Source: Ilyobacter_A sp963668015 (GTDB lineage: Bacteria; Fusobacteriota; Fusobacteriia; Fusobacteriales; Fusobacteriaceae). From it: a DNA stretch of 64,000 nucleotides. The translations under genes were made by a program, and so were the position numbers. The stretch is taken from positions 172,945 to 236,944 of the forward strand of contig CAXXCR010000009.1 in NCBI GenBank assembly GCA_963668015.2, in the 5' to 3' direction. Below, piece by piece: positions 27,856 through 37,007 of the stretch (the first letter of the stretch is position 1; every line of letters starts with the position of its first letter). The notes below the pieces were generated by a model, which ran no database searches, had not been told where the DNA came from, and saw only the letters and a list, made by a program, of their open reading frames with translations.

Positions 27856-30319
27856 ATACTTCAACTGCTTCTTCTTCTTCGTCTTCCTCTATTCTCTCTT
27901 CCATGTTTTTCTTTACTTTAACAATAGAAACTACCTCTTCTTCGTCCTTTACAGACATTATCTTAACTCCTTGGGTAGCCCTTCCAATAAGAGAAATTGT
28001 ATCTATAGGAGTCCTTATTATTATGCCATCTGAGGTTATAACCATAAGCTCTTCGTCCTCTGTAACAACTTTAATCTGTACTACTTTTCCTATTTTTCTG
28101 TTTGACCTTATGTTTATAACACCTTTTCCAGATCTTGCTTGAACAGGGTATTCCTCCACGTCGGTTCTTTTTCCGTATCCGTTTTCTGTTATAGTCAGTA
28201 TAGTAGGATTTTCACCTCTTATTATAACTCCAGATACCACTTCGTCGCCTTCTCTTAGTTTCATACCCTTTACCCCGCTAGTAGCTCTTCCCATAGGTCT
28301 TACGGCGTCATGGTTAAACCTGATAGAGTAACCTTCTTTAGTTGCTATTAGGATCTCTTTTTCATTTTCAGATATAAGTCCAACATTTATTATATCGTCG
28401 CCATCTTTTACTGTTATGGCACGGATTCCAGTTCTCTTTATATTTTGGAAAAGGCTAAGGTTAGTCTTCTTAACCATACCGTTTTTAGTAAAGAACATAA
28501 GCTCCTTGTCCTGAGAAAAATCTTTGACTTTAATGATTGAACTTACTTTTTCTTCCGGCTGAAGGTTTACAAGGTTTTCTATAAGTTTACCCCTTGCATT
28601 CCTAGATGCCTCTGGTATCTCATACATCTTCAAGCTGTAAACCCTTCCCTGGTTGGTAAATATCAGAAGGTTGTCCAGACTAGATGCCGTGTACATGTTT
28701 TCAACGAAATCCTCGTCTGAGATATTCTGAGTAGAGATTCCCTTGCCGCCTCTTTTTTGTGCAGAGTACTTGCTAAGTGACATCCTCTTGATGTATCCCC
28801 TGTTTGTAAGGGTTATTATAACCTTTTCATCTTTGATGAGATCTTCTATATTTATCTCTTCTCTTGATTCTATTATCTCTGTTCTTCTTAGGTCTGCATA
28901 TTTTTCTTTTAGTTCTGCACACTCCTCTTTTATAATCGTGTATACCCTATCCTCATTTTCAAGTATATCCCTTAAATCTGCTACCATTTTTATGAGTTCT
29001 GCATACTCGTTTTCAATTTTTTCCCTCTCAAGTCCAGTAAGTCTTTGCAGTTTCATATCCAATATCGCTCTGGTTTGAACTTCTGAGAAGCTATAAGCTT
29101 CCATCAATATTTCCCTCGCAGAACCTGCGTCTTTTGATGCCCTGATTGTCTCTATAATCCTGTCGATATTGTCTAAGGCTATTCTGAAACCTTCCAAAAC
29201 GTGTACTCTTTTTTCAGCCTTATTTAACTCGAATTTTGTTCTTCTGACAACAACTTCAAACCTGTGCTTAATATAGTGGTCTAAAACCTCTTTCAGTGTA
29301 AGTACCTTAGGTATGTTGTTTACAAGGGCCAGCATGATTATACCGAAAGTTGTCTGAAGGTCTGTATACTTGTACAAGTTGTTCAGAATTAACTCCGGCT
29401 CCTCACCTTTTTTAAGTTCTATTACAACCCTTATACCATCTCTGTCAGACTCATCCCTTAGGTCTGTTATACCAACAAGTTTTTTCTCTTTTACAAGGTC
29501 TGCTATCTTTTCAATAAGCCTGGCCTTATTCACCTGGTAAGGAAGTTCATTTATTATTATTGCCTGCTTTCCTTTTCTTATCTCTTCGAATTCTGTTTTC
29601 CCACGTACTATTACCCTACCTCTTCCGGTGGTATAGGCGTCTTTTATCCCCCTAAATCCATTTATTATCCCACCAGTTGGAAAGTCAGGTCCACTTATGT
29701 ACTCAAGCAGATCTTGTGACTCCAGATCCCTGTCGTCTATAAGGGCAAGTATACCATCAATCAATTCTCCAAGGTTATGCGGAGGTATGTTTGTGGCCAT
29801 ACCAACTGCTATTCCAGTTGTACCATTTAAAAGTAGGTTTGGAAGTTTTGCAGGAAGAACTATCGGTTCATCCAGGGAATCATCAAAGTTTTTCCTGTAA
29901 TCTATTGTATCTCTGTCTATATCTATCAAAAGTTCTCCGGCTATCTTCGACATTCTAGCTTCCGTATATCTCATAGCAGCTGCCGAATCTCCATCTATTG
30001 ATCCGAAGTTACCGTGTCCGTTAACTAAAAGATATCTTGTATTGAATTCCTGAGCCATTCTAACCATCGAGTTGTACACTGCAGAATCTCCGTGAGGATG
30101 GTATTTACCCAGTACTTCCCCGACGATTCTTGCGGACTTTTTATGTGGTTTGTCATGAGTCATTCCCATCTCATTCATGGCAAATAAAATCCTTCTGTGA
30201 ACCGGCTTAAGACCGTCCCTTACGTCAGGAAGTGCTCTGCTGACAATTACACTCATGGAGTAATCCAGATAAGATTCTTTTATCTCATCTTCTATATAAA
30301 TAAAATTTTCCTGCGACAT
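27854..30319 (-). CDS. gyrA: DNA gyrase subunit A
   Basis: Breakage-reunion subunit of 821 residues that introduces negative supercoils with GyrB. The active-site Tyr is Tyr118 in AAAMRYTEARMS, and the C-terminal beta-pinwheel starts with the GyrA box QKRGGKG. In the quinolone region HPHGDSAVYNSMVRMAQ, the position equivalent to E. coli Ser83 is Ser79, and that of Asp87 is Asn83. The tail is very acidic (EERIEEDEEEE), as in many gyrases. It follows gyrB with a 105-bp gap. Confidence 0.98.
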   Translation of the reverse strand: MSQENFIYIEDEIKESYLDYSMSVIVSRALPDVRDGLKPVHRRILFAMNEMGMTHDKPHKKSARIVGEVLGKYHPHGDSAVYNSMVRMAQEFNTRYLLVNGHGNFGSIDGDSAAAMRYTEARMSKIAGELLIDIDRDTIDYRKNFDDSLDEPIVLPAKLPNLLLNGTTGIAVGMATNIPPHNLGELIDGILALIDDRDLESQDLLEYISGPDFPTGGIINGFRGIKDAYTTGRGRVIVRGKTEFEEIRKGKQAIIINELPYQVNKARLIEKIADLVKEKKLVGITDLRDESDRDGIRVVIELKKGEEPELILNNLYKYTDLQTTFGIIMLALVNNIPKVLTLKEVLDHYIKHRFEVVVRRTKFELNKAEKRVHVLEGFRIALDNIDRIIETIRASKDAGSAREILMEAYSFSEVQTRAILDMKLQRLTGLEREKIENEYAELIKMVADLRDILENEDRVYTIIKEECAELKEKYADLRRTEIIESREEINIEDLIKDEKVIITLTNRGYIKRMSLSKYSAQKRGGKGISTQNISDEDFVENMYTASSLDNLLIFTNQGRVYSLKMYEIPEASRNARGKLIENLVNLQPEEKVSSIIKVKDFSQDKELMFFTKNGMVKKTNLSLFQNIKRTGIRAITVKDGDDIINVGLISENEKEILIATKEGYSIRFNHDAVRPMGRATSGVKGMKLREGDEVVSGVIIRGENPTILTITENGYGKRTDVEEYPVQARSGKGVINIRSNRKIGKVVQIKVVTEDEELMVITSDGIIIRTPIDTISLIGRATQGVKIMSVKDEEEVVSIVKVKKNMEERIEEDEEEEAVEV

Positions 30320-30424
30320 ATTAGCCTCCCTAATTAATATAGTTGTTCACCTCAATACTGAAATTAAGGCAAGCTATAGCCCGAAAGAGCTAAGACTTGT
30401 GAAGATATAAACCAATTCCACGGT

Positions 30425-32332
30425 TTATATATCTAGGTTTCTTACGTATTCTGCGTGCTCTTCTATGAACTTTCTTCTAGGTTCAACCTTGTCCCCCATA
30501 AGTACGCTGAACATCTCGTCTGCCTGTATTGCATCTTCAAGGGTTACTTTTAAAAGTGTTCTTGTATCCGGATCCATCGTCGTCTCCCAAAGCTGTTCCG
30601 GATTCATCTCTCCAAGACCTTTATACCTTTGAAGTGAGTATCTTTTGTTATCTACATCCAACTGTCCAGTTATCCCCTTCAGCTGCTTGTCTGTGTAAGC
30701 GTACTGTATAGTTCTTCCCACACTTACCTTATAAAGAGGGGGCTGAGCTATGTATATATGACCGTTGTCAATTAACTCCCTCATGTATCTGTAGAAGAAT
30801 GTAAGCAGAAGGGTTCTTATATGCGCCCCATCTACGTCGGCATCTGTCATTATTATTATCTTGTGATACCTAAGTTTTTCCACATCAATATCTTCGCCTA
30901 TATTTGTACCAAATGCAGTTATAAGTGCCCTTATCTCTGCATTTTCAAGTGCCCTATGCAGACCCGACTTCTCAACATTTATTATTTTTCCTCTAAGAGG
31001 AAGTATGGCTTGAAAGCTTCTGTCCCTTCCCTGCTTAGCTGATCCTCCAGCTGAGTCTCCCTCAACTATATATATTTCGCAGCCTGACGGGTCCTTTGAT
31101 GAACAGTCAGCCAGTTTTCCTGGCAGTGAACCTACCTCTAGGGCTGACTTTCTCATTACAAGCTCTCTCGCTTTTTTTGCCGCTTCCCTCGCCTTTTTTG
31201 TCATTATTATTTTTTCAACTATATTCTTGGTATCACGCGGGTAGTCCTCTAGATGCATCCTTAGGTTTGTTGATGCAACGGAAGATACTATCCCTGTTAC
31301 CTCTGAATTTCCTAATTTTGTTTTTGTTTGACCTTCAAACTGCGGTTGAGGTACCTTAACACTTATTATAGCTGCAAGACCTTCTCTGACATCCGTTCCC
31401 TGAAACTTACCATCCCTGTCTTTGAGTATTCCCTGCTCCTTTGCCATATCATTTATAATCCTTGTAAGTGCAGTCCTGAATCCGCTTACATGGGTTCCTC
31501 CCTCATGGGTGTTTATGTTGTTTACAAACGAGTACACATTTTCCTGCTGTCTTTCTGTGTAAACCATTGCTATCTCCACAGCCACACCATCTACGTCGCC
31601 TGTCATGTACATTGGTTTCTCAACTATTACGTTCTCGTCTATTACAAGCTCTTGAAGGAAGTCCTCTATTCCACCGTCGAATTTAAAGTTGTCTATTTTA
31701 GGCTCTTCTTTTCTGAAGTCTGTCAGAATTATCTCAAGTCCCTTGTTAAGATAAGCTAACTCTTTCAATCTTTTTTCTAATATTTGATACTCATATATCA
31801 AAGTTTCAAAGATCATATGATCAGCCTTAAACCTAATTGTTGTTCCAGTATCTTCACTGTCCCCTATTATCTTTACCGGCTCTAACGGCACTCCCCTCTC
31901 ATATTTCTGGTGCCACAGTTTACCATCTCTTTTTACCAATACCTCGGTCCACTCCGAAAGTGCATTAACTACAGAGATTCCAACTCCATGAAGACCTCCT
32001 GAAACTTTGTAGTTGTCGTTTTCAAACTTTCCTCCAGCATGGAGAACAGTAAGAACTATCTCAAGTGCCGATTTATCGTATTTAGGGTGCTTGCCTACCG
32101 GAATACCCCTACCGTTGTCCACTACCTCTATGATGTTGTCCGGCAATATATTGACCAAAATTTTGTCACAGTGCCCAGCCAGTGCTTCGTCCACACTGTT
32201 GTCCACAACCTCCCATACCAAGTGGTGAAGACCCCTTGCAGAGGTCGAACCTATGTACATCCCAGGTCTCTTTCTTACAGCTTCCAAGCCTTCCAGTATG
32301 GTAATGTCTTCAGCATTATAGTTGTTACTCAT
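30425..32332 (-). CDS. gyrB: DNA gyrase subunit B
   Basis: ATPase subunit of 635 residues. The GHKL ATP-binding site is visible (VDNSVDEALAG, DNGRGIPVG, GGLHGVGISVVNALS), followed by the transducer and Toprim domain with EGDSAGGSAKQGRDR and DADVDGAHIRTLLL. The start is ATG at 32332 or the adjacent ATG at 32335; GGAGG is 6 or 3 bp away, which favours 32332. It overlaps the stop of the small upstream gene. The stop codon lies within a hairpin (30,402-30,433). Confidence 0.98.
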   Translation of the reverse strand: MSNNYNAEDITILEGLEAVRKRPGMYIGSTSARGLHHLVWEVVDNSVDEALAGHCDKILVNILPDNIIEVVDNGRGIPVGKHPKYDKSALEIVLTVLHAGGKFENDNYKVSGGLHGVGISVVNALSEWTEVLVKRDGKLWHQKYERGVPLEPVKIIGDSEDTGTTIRFKADHMIFETLIYEYQILEKRLKELAYLNKGLEIILTDFRKEEPKIDNFKFDGGIEDFLQELVIDENVIVEKPMYMTGDVDGVAVEIAMVYTERQQENVYSFVNNINTHEGGTHVSGFRTALTRIINDMAKEQGILKDRDGKFQGTDVREGLAAIISVKVPQPQFEGQTKTKLGNSEVTGIVSSVASTNLRMHLEDYPRDTKNIVEKIIMTKKAREAAKKARELVMRKSALEVGSLPGKLADCSSKDPSGCEIYIVEGDSAGGSAKQGRDRSFQAILPLRGKIINVEKSGLHRALENAEIRALITAFGTNIGEDIDVEKLRYHKIIIMTDADVDGAHIRTLLLTFFYRYMRELIDNGHIYIAQPPLYKVSVGRTIQYAYTDKQLKGITGQLDVDNKRYSLQRYKGLGEMNPEQLWETTMDPDTRTLLKVTLEDAIQADEMFSVLMGDKVEPRRKFIEEHAEYVRNLDI

Positions 32333-32621
32333 CATTAACCTCCGTCATGTATTTACTCAAGTTTTCCCTTCCTATCTTTTTCAACTTCTCAAATTCATTT
32401 CCACGAGAATACAGGGATCTTGGCATATAAGAACTTACATATAAATATTTATCTGTTATTATAAGGGAATTTTTTCCGCCTTTTGAAACGTCTATCACTT
32501 TCCTTCTATTTACTTCCAAAAAACTTTTCCCATCATTACTTTTTTCAAACTCTTTAAAATCCACTATTGAGACTATCTCATTAAGTGGGACAAAAAAACT
32601 GTTTTCCAAGTATATATACAT
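32325..32621 (-). CDS. RemB/YaaB-like small regulatory protein
   Basis: A 98-residue protein beginning MYIYLENSFFVPLNEIVSIVDF. The position between recF and gyrB, size and start all match YaaB (RemB) of Bacillus, a DUF370-type protein related to the RemA DNA-binding regulators. The segment NSLIITDKYLYVSSYMPRSLYSRG fits the family. Its role in fusobacteria is not known. It starts at the stop of the DciA-like gene and overlaps gyrB. Confidence 0.75.
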   Translation of the reverse strand: MYIYLENSFFVPLNEIVSIVDFKEFEKSNDGKSFLEVNRRKVIDVSKGGKNSLIITDKYLYVSSYMPRSLYSRGNEFEKLKKIGRENLSKYMTEVNDE

Positions 32622-33493
32622 TAATCTTCTGAAATCTCCCCTCTTTCCAGTCTTTTGATATACTCTGTAGCTTTTAAATTAACCAAATTACAATCTTCAC
32701 TCTCAAGCTCTAAAATGAAGTACTTTCTGCAAAATTCAAACAAGGACTCCCTGTCGCCTTTTCTGTAGCTGTTCCACATCTGCTTATATATCTTATCCAA
32801 TTTACGCTTTTTTATGAGTTCAAACTCTTCAAAGCTGAGCTGCTCTATATGCTGCAAAGCTTCCTGATATCTAAGCGGCTTTTCCGCCTCCAAACTTTTT
32901 CTGAAAAGTGCAAAAACTTTTTCCTGTATCTCCTGCCTTCGTTTGTTTTCACAAACAGTGCACAGATCTTCGCTAGAATTGTGCAGCGTATGGCAATTAC
33001 TACATATTTTATATCCATGAGCCAGCAAAAACTTCTCTTTCTTTTTAGCATTAATCTGAATTTTAAAAAGTTTTTCCCTGATATCAAGGTCTTCTACATC
33101 CAATAAACCGCTGTTTATCTCGCCGATTTCCTCCTGGCTCAGTTTTATCTTTCGAGGATCGTATTCCTCCTCGACATCACTACCTGTCATAAATTTATTT
33201 TCCAAATTTACCCTACCGGCCTTAAAAAAAATATCCACTAGATAACTGTCTCCCAAAACAGAGTTACACCTGTTTAATAAATCCAGCTTTTTAAAATTTA
33301 GATGCTGTATCCACATTGAATTTTCAGCAGCTACATACAAAACTCTGTTTTTTATGTATAGAGCCTCACTTCTCTTTGAAAGTTCTCCAGCTATACTTTC
33401 CCATTTTGCCCTGAGTATCCCCTCTTTTAGTTTTCGACTTTTTGAAATAGCAGTCTCAACCATTTCCTTTAATTGTTTAGGTTCTTTTATCAT
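32621..33493 (-). CDS. DciA-like (DUF721) protein with zinc-ribbon-like C-terminal extension
   Basis: This 290-residue protein has a DUF721/DciA-like domain at residues 1-100 (WESIAGELSKRSEALYIKNRVLYVAA, then WIQHLNF). DciA proteins help load the replicative helicase DnaB in bacteria without DnaC or DnaI. Residues 100-290 form a charged extension with two CxxC pairs (Cys164, Cys167, Cys178, Cys181) that could bind zinc. It overlaps recF by 4 bp. Its position in the origin-proximal operon fits a role in initiation; the assignment rests on the N-terminal pattern and place. Confidence 0.7.
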   Translation of the reverse strand: MIKEPKQLKEMVETAISKSRKLKEGILRAKWESIAGELSKRSEALYIKNRVLYVAAENSMWIQHLNFKKLDLLNRCNSVLGDSYLVDIFFKAGRVNLENKFMTGSDVEEEYDPRKIKLSQEEIGEINSGLLDVEDLDIREKLFKIQINAKKKEKFLLAHGYKICSNCHTLHNSSEDLCTVCENKRRQEIQEKVFALFRKSLEAEKPLRYQEALQHIEQLSFEEFELIKKRKLDKIYKQMWNSYRKGDRESLFEFCRKYFILELESEDCNLVNLKATEYIKRLERGEISED

Positions 33494-34569
33494 TTCACTT
33501 CACCTTCATCTACATAAAAGTTTTTAGATGATATATTCAAGTCACTTGTGGATGTTATAAAAACCTGTATATCTCTTTTTTCGAAATATTTTATAATACT
33601 CTCTTTCCTTATGCCGTCAAAATAAGAAGATATATCATCTATCAAAAATATCGGAGTTTCTTTTCTCTCTCTTATTATCATATCTATCTCTGACAGTTTC
33701 AAAGCAAATATTATCGATTTTTTCTCCCCCTGTGAAGAGTAGGATTTTGCCTCTTTTTCCCTCAGAAGAAAAACGAAGTCATCCCTTTGAGGACCTATAA
33801 GAGAATACCCGTAGCGTCTTTCCCTGGACTTTACCTTATGATACTTTTCCTCTATTTTTTCAAGTATCTGCGCTTGACTCTCTTTTTTCAAGTCACCGAT
33901 AAAAGATTTATATTTTACAGCCAGCTCACTCTCTGGATCAAAAAGTTTTCTATAATTAAGATTTAATAATATGGAGAGTTTCTTTACATAATCCAATCTT
34001 CTAGACATTATTTTTGCAGAACTAGCCAAAAATTCCCTATTGTATATTTCAAAAACAGGTCCGTCGCTTACTCCGCTTTTAAGATATTTATTCCTAACTT
34101 TTAAAATTTTTGAAAATTTTCTGAGCTCCTCATAATAAGCGTAGTTTGCCTGAGAAATTTCATAGTCAAAAAAAGACCTCCTAATACTAGGGGCACCCAT
34201 TATAAGATCTATGTCCTCCGGAATAAAAGATATCACGTTTAGCTTGCCGAAAAACTCATCATATCTTACCTTTTTTCTGTTGTATAAGTAATCCTTTGAT
34301 TTTTGCTGTACTCTAACAGAAAGGTTCTTTTCTGAAATTCTGTCCTCAAAATTTAAAAAAGTTCCAAGATTATCTTTACCATATTTTAAAACTTCTTCCT
34401 GCTTTTTGGTCCTGAAGCTTTTTCCAGTGGCAGTAAAATAAATAGCTTCTAGTATACTGGTTTTACCCTGTCCATTTTTCCCCAAAAATAAGTTGAATCT
34501 TTTGTCAAAACTCAGTTTAGAGTCTTTTAAGTTTCTGAAGTTTACATAATTTATATCCAAAAGCTGCAA
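33490..34569 (-). CDS. recF: DNA replication and repair protein RecF
   Basis: ABC-type ATPase of 359 residues that helps load RecA at gapped DNA. Walker A LGKNGQGKTSILEAIY is at about 29-44, the signature SSQGEKKSIIFALKLSE and Walker B PIFLIDDISSYFD lie in the last third. It is usually found after dnaA-dnaN; here it follows yaaA with no dnaN upstream. RBS and ATG at 34569 are 12 bp from the yaaA stop. Confidence 0.96.
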   Translation of the reverse strand: MQLLDINYVNFRNLKDSKLSFDKRFNLFLGKNGQGKTSILEAIYFTATGKSFRTKKQEEVLKYGKDNLGTFLNFEDRISEKNLSVRVQQKSKDYLYNRKKVRYDEFFGKLNVISFIPEDIDLIMGAPSIRRSFFDYEISQANYAYYEELRKFSKILKVRNKYLKSGVSDGPVFEIYNREFLASSAKIMSRRLDYVKKLSILLNLNYRKLFDPESELAVKYKSFIGDLKKESQAQILEKIEEKYHKVKSRERRYGYSLIGPQRDDFVFLLREKEAKSYSSQGEKKSIIFALKLSEIDMIIRERKETPIFLIDDISSYFDGIRKESIIKYFEKRDIQVFITSTSDLNISSKNFYVDEGEVK

Positions 34570-34581
34570 ACTACCACCTCA

Positions 34582-34791
34582 TTAATCAGTAACTTGAAAC
34601 CTCTTGCCGGAAATTTCTACCGTATCACCAGGATAAAGTTTCTTTCCTCTTCTAGTCTCAATTTCCCCATTTACTTTGACAGCACCGTCATTTATGATGA
34701 ATTTGGCTTCTACACCACTTCCAACAACATCGACCCACTTTAAAAATTGATCCAATTTTATAAATTCAGTTTGAATTTTTACCTGCTGCAT
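34582..34791 (-). CDS. yaaA: S4-domain RNA-binding protein (YaaA type)
   Basis: A 69-residue S4 RNA-binding protein (LDQFLKWVDVVGSGVEAKFIINDGAVKVNGE), the protein that in Bacillus and relatives sits between dnaN and recF. Here it is the first gene of the recF-gyrBA operon with its own consensus promoter, preceded by 6 kb without dnaN or dnaA. RBS AAGGAG. Confidence 0.9.
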   Translation of the reverse strand: MQQVKIQTEFIKLDQFLKWVDVVGSGVEAKFIINDGAVKVNGEIETRRGKKLYPGDTVEISGKRFQVTD

Positions 34792-34826
34792 TTTTTCTCC
34801 TTTTCACTCTAGTATTAAACATATAA

Positions 34827-34855
34827 ATAATACCACATATTCTGCAATTTATCAA
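34827..34855 (-). promoter_or_regulatory. Promoter of the yaaA-recF-gyr operon
   Basis: TTGATA (34850-34855), 17-bp spacer and TATTAT (34827-34832) on the minus strand, about 30 bp before the yaaA start. It shows the operon does not depend on an upstream dnaA-dnaN transcript. Confidence 0.75.
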
Positions 34856-34943
34856 TTCTAAGTATACCCCAGCTTTATGCTAGGATGCCAATACTTCTAA
34901 TTTTAACCCAATATTTAAAACTGAAATAACAAGCATTAAAAAT

Positions 34944-34961
34944 TATTATTGTCTATGTACA
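34944..34961 (-). repeat. Dispersed copy of the origin 18-mer
   Basis: The minus strand reads TGTACATAGACAATAATA, a perfect match to the consensus. It lies 90 bp upstream of the yaaA promoter and 84 bp from MITE-like copy 3. Orientation is opposite to the array at 39.5-40.8 kb. Confidence 0.8.
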
Positions 34962-35044
34962 CATTTTAAACTATCTTTTTCCAATGCAAGGTGACAATTT
35001 GCTTCTCGTTAACTAAGATTTTAACTATCATTAAAGTTTAAATA

Positions 35045-35479
35045 AAATACTGAATTTATGAGAACCTTACTTTCTTTTTCTTGATGGAAAGAAAGTACCA
35101 AAGAAAAATCAGCTAAAATCTCTCGAAAATCTGGGTAAAACTCAGAAAATGATTTTCTGAGGGCTCACAAATCATAATCACTTTGTTCTTTGATTTGTGG
35201 CCAAACTTGGCGAAAACCACACCTTCGGACACTAAAACTTTTCTAAATATTTTTCTCGATCTTTCTTCACGCTGATTGTTTCAAGGGCCGAAAGATTTAA
35301 GTTTTTCAAGCACTTGAACTTAAACCCATTTAAAAAATTGCGTTAAGAAATCAACTTCTGAAATCCACTTTCATTGAAATAAGAAGGCTTTCCGACTATA
35401 TTTCAATAGAAAGTTAGTTCGGAAGGAGTTTTAGGAATTTTTTAGGGTGTCGTTTTTTTGGTACTTTATTCAAAATATT
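35045..35479 (-). repeat. MITE-like dispersed repeat, copy 3 (inverted)
   Basis: 435 bp in reverse orientation to the other three. Its left end AAATACTGAATTTATGAG and hairpin with CTTTCTTTTTC/GGAAAGAAAG correspond to the right end of copies 2 and 4. It shares the ACTTTCTATTGAAATATAGT centre. The end at 35,479 has lost about 23 bp of the terminal hairpin seen in copies 2 and 4. No gene is visible in 34,856-35,555. Confidence 0.78.
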
Positions 35480-35503
35480 GCAAAAAGCACTATAAATTAC
35501 TAA

Positions 35504-35521
35504 TATTATTGTTAATGTACA
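35504..35521 (-). repeat. Dispersed copy of the origin 18-mer
   Basis: The minus strand reads TGTACATTAACAATAATA, a perfect match. It lies 25 bp outside MITE-like copy 3 and 35 bp from the IS256-family element. Confidence 0.8.
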
Positions 35522-35555
35522 CATCAAACCCAACATTTTCAGGTGCTAATAAAAA

Positions 35556-36910
35556 GATTGTGTCAAGATAAGTTCGCAAAAACTTCACTGATACCCCATG
35601 TTAAGATTTAGGCAACTTTTATTCTATTTTCTTTAGTTGTTTCTATTACTTTTGGATTAATGTACGATCTGCCAACTGACCAATCCTCACTGTACTCGAT
35701 CATGTAAGTAGTAATTAATCTGATATATGAGTCTAAACTTGGAAAAATCCCTACAACATTACTGCGTCTTCTGATTTCCCTGTTTAAGCGCTCAAGGACG
35801 TTAGTTGAGGAAATTTTTCTAGAATCTATTTCTGGAAAATGATAAAATTGCAGGGAGTCCTCTAGGCCTTCTTCTAAACATTGAATTGCCTTTGGGTATT
35901 TATTCTCGTATTCTTCCATAAAATTAAAAGCATAGACTTTAGAGCTTTCGTAGTCTGATTGAAGCCATATTTGTTTCAATTTGCTAGAAAAGCTCTTTTT
36001 TTCTTTTGATGGGATATGTGCTAATATATTCCTCATAAAATGAACCTTACACCTTTGCCATGAACTTCCGTTAAAGGAGCTTTGCGTAGCTTTCATAAGA
36101 CCTTTATGCGCATCAGAAATAATCAACCACACGTCCTCCACTCCTCTAGATTTCAAGTTATCAAAAAGAATTGTGTAGGTTTCTGTAGATTCTTCCATCA
36201 TTGGTTCGATGGCTAAAATTTCTCTTCTGCCATGCATATTCACAGCCGATACCACAAGAACAGCCATGTTTCTAACTCTTTTACCATCTCTAATTTTTTC
36301 GTAAAGCGCATCTACCCAAATGGCAGGATAAGTTTTGTCTAGGCGTCTATTTCTAAACTCCTCAACCTGCTCATTTAATTCACGTGTGATATTAGATACT
36401 TGCCCATGAGAAATAGAGTCTATACCAAGACTTTTAGCCAATTTTTCAATTTTACGTGTAGATACTCCGTTGATATATGCTTCTTGGATAACATTAAGCA
36501 GCGCTACTTCTGAGCGCTTTTTTTCGTTGATAAAAAAAGGAATATACCCTCCTTTTCTAAGCTTGGGAACCATTAAATACATAGTACCCATCCTAGTATC
36601 AAATCTTCTTGAACGATATCCTGAACGATAAGCTGTGCGCTTAGAGTTTCTTTCAGATTTTGATGCTCCAATTTTAGATTTAAGTTCAGCCTCCATCATT
36701 TCATCACAAAGCCATTGAAGCATAGAAAGCATTGGATCAGCCTCTCCGATAAATTTTAATAGCATTTCATGAAAAGATGGGGTAGAATTACTATTAGCCA
36801 TTGATTACCAACTCCTTTTAAGATTTTGTTTAGTCGCTTAATCTATACGGAGTAATCAATGGCTTTCTTTTTTGCCAAAAGAACTTTTGCGAATATTATT
36901 TTACACTATC
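35556..36910 (-). mobile_element. IS256-family insertion sequence, complete
   Basis: 1,355 bp bounded by imperfect terminal inverted repeats: GATTGTGTCAAGATAAGTTC at the left end and, inverted, GATAGTGTAAAATAATATTC at the right, both continuing GCAAAA. The direct repeat TAATAAAAA occurs at 35,547-35,555 and 36,911-36,919, a 9-bp target duplication as this family makes. It carries one intact transposase gene. It inserted between the recF operon and the rep gene, in the space where dnaA-dnaN would normally be. Confidence 0.93.
35608..36801 (-). CDS. IS256-family transposase
   Basis: A full-length 397-residue DDE transposase of the mutator/IS256 type. The catalytic acids are visible in WVDALYEKI (first Asp), ISDAHKG (second Asp) and STNVLERLNREIRRR (Glu, with the family C-terminal signature). 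The CKVHFMRNILAHIP segment is typical. No frameshift or stop is seen, so the enzyme may be active. RBS AAGGAGTT precedes the ATG. Confidence 0.96.
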   Translation of the reverse strand: MANSNSTPSFHEMLLKFIGEADPMLSMLQWLCDEMMEAELKSKIGASKSERNSKRTAYRSGYRSRRFDTRMGTMYLMVPKLRKGGYIPFFINEKKRSEVALLNVIQEAYINGVSTRKIEKLAKSLGIDSISHGQVSNITRELNEQVEEFRNRRLDKTYPAIWVDALYEKIRDGKRVRNMAVLVVSAVNMHGRREILAIEPMMEESTETYTILFDNLKSRGVEDVWLIISDAHKGLMKATQSSFNGSSWQRCKVHFMRNILAHIPSKEKKSFSSKLKQIWLQSDYESSKVYAFNFMEEYENKYPKAIQCLEEGLEDSLQFYHFPEIDSRKISSTNVLERLNREIRRRSNVVGIFPSLDSYIRLITTYMIEYSEDWSVGRSYINPKVIETTKENRIKVA

Positions 36911-37007
36911 TAATAAAAAATTTCCTGTCATCTATAGATAACAGGCAAAAGCCTAGTAAAATAAACTCTAAATAAGCTTTCCCTACCAGAATAATCATAA
37001 ATAATAT

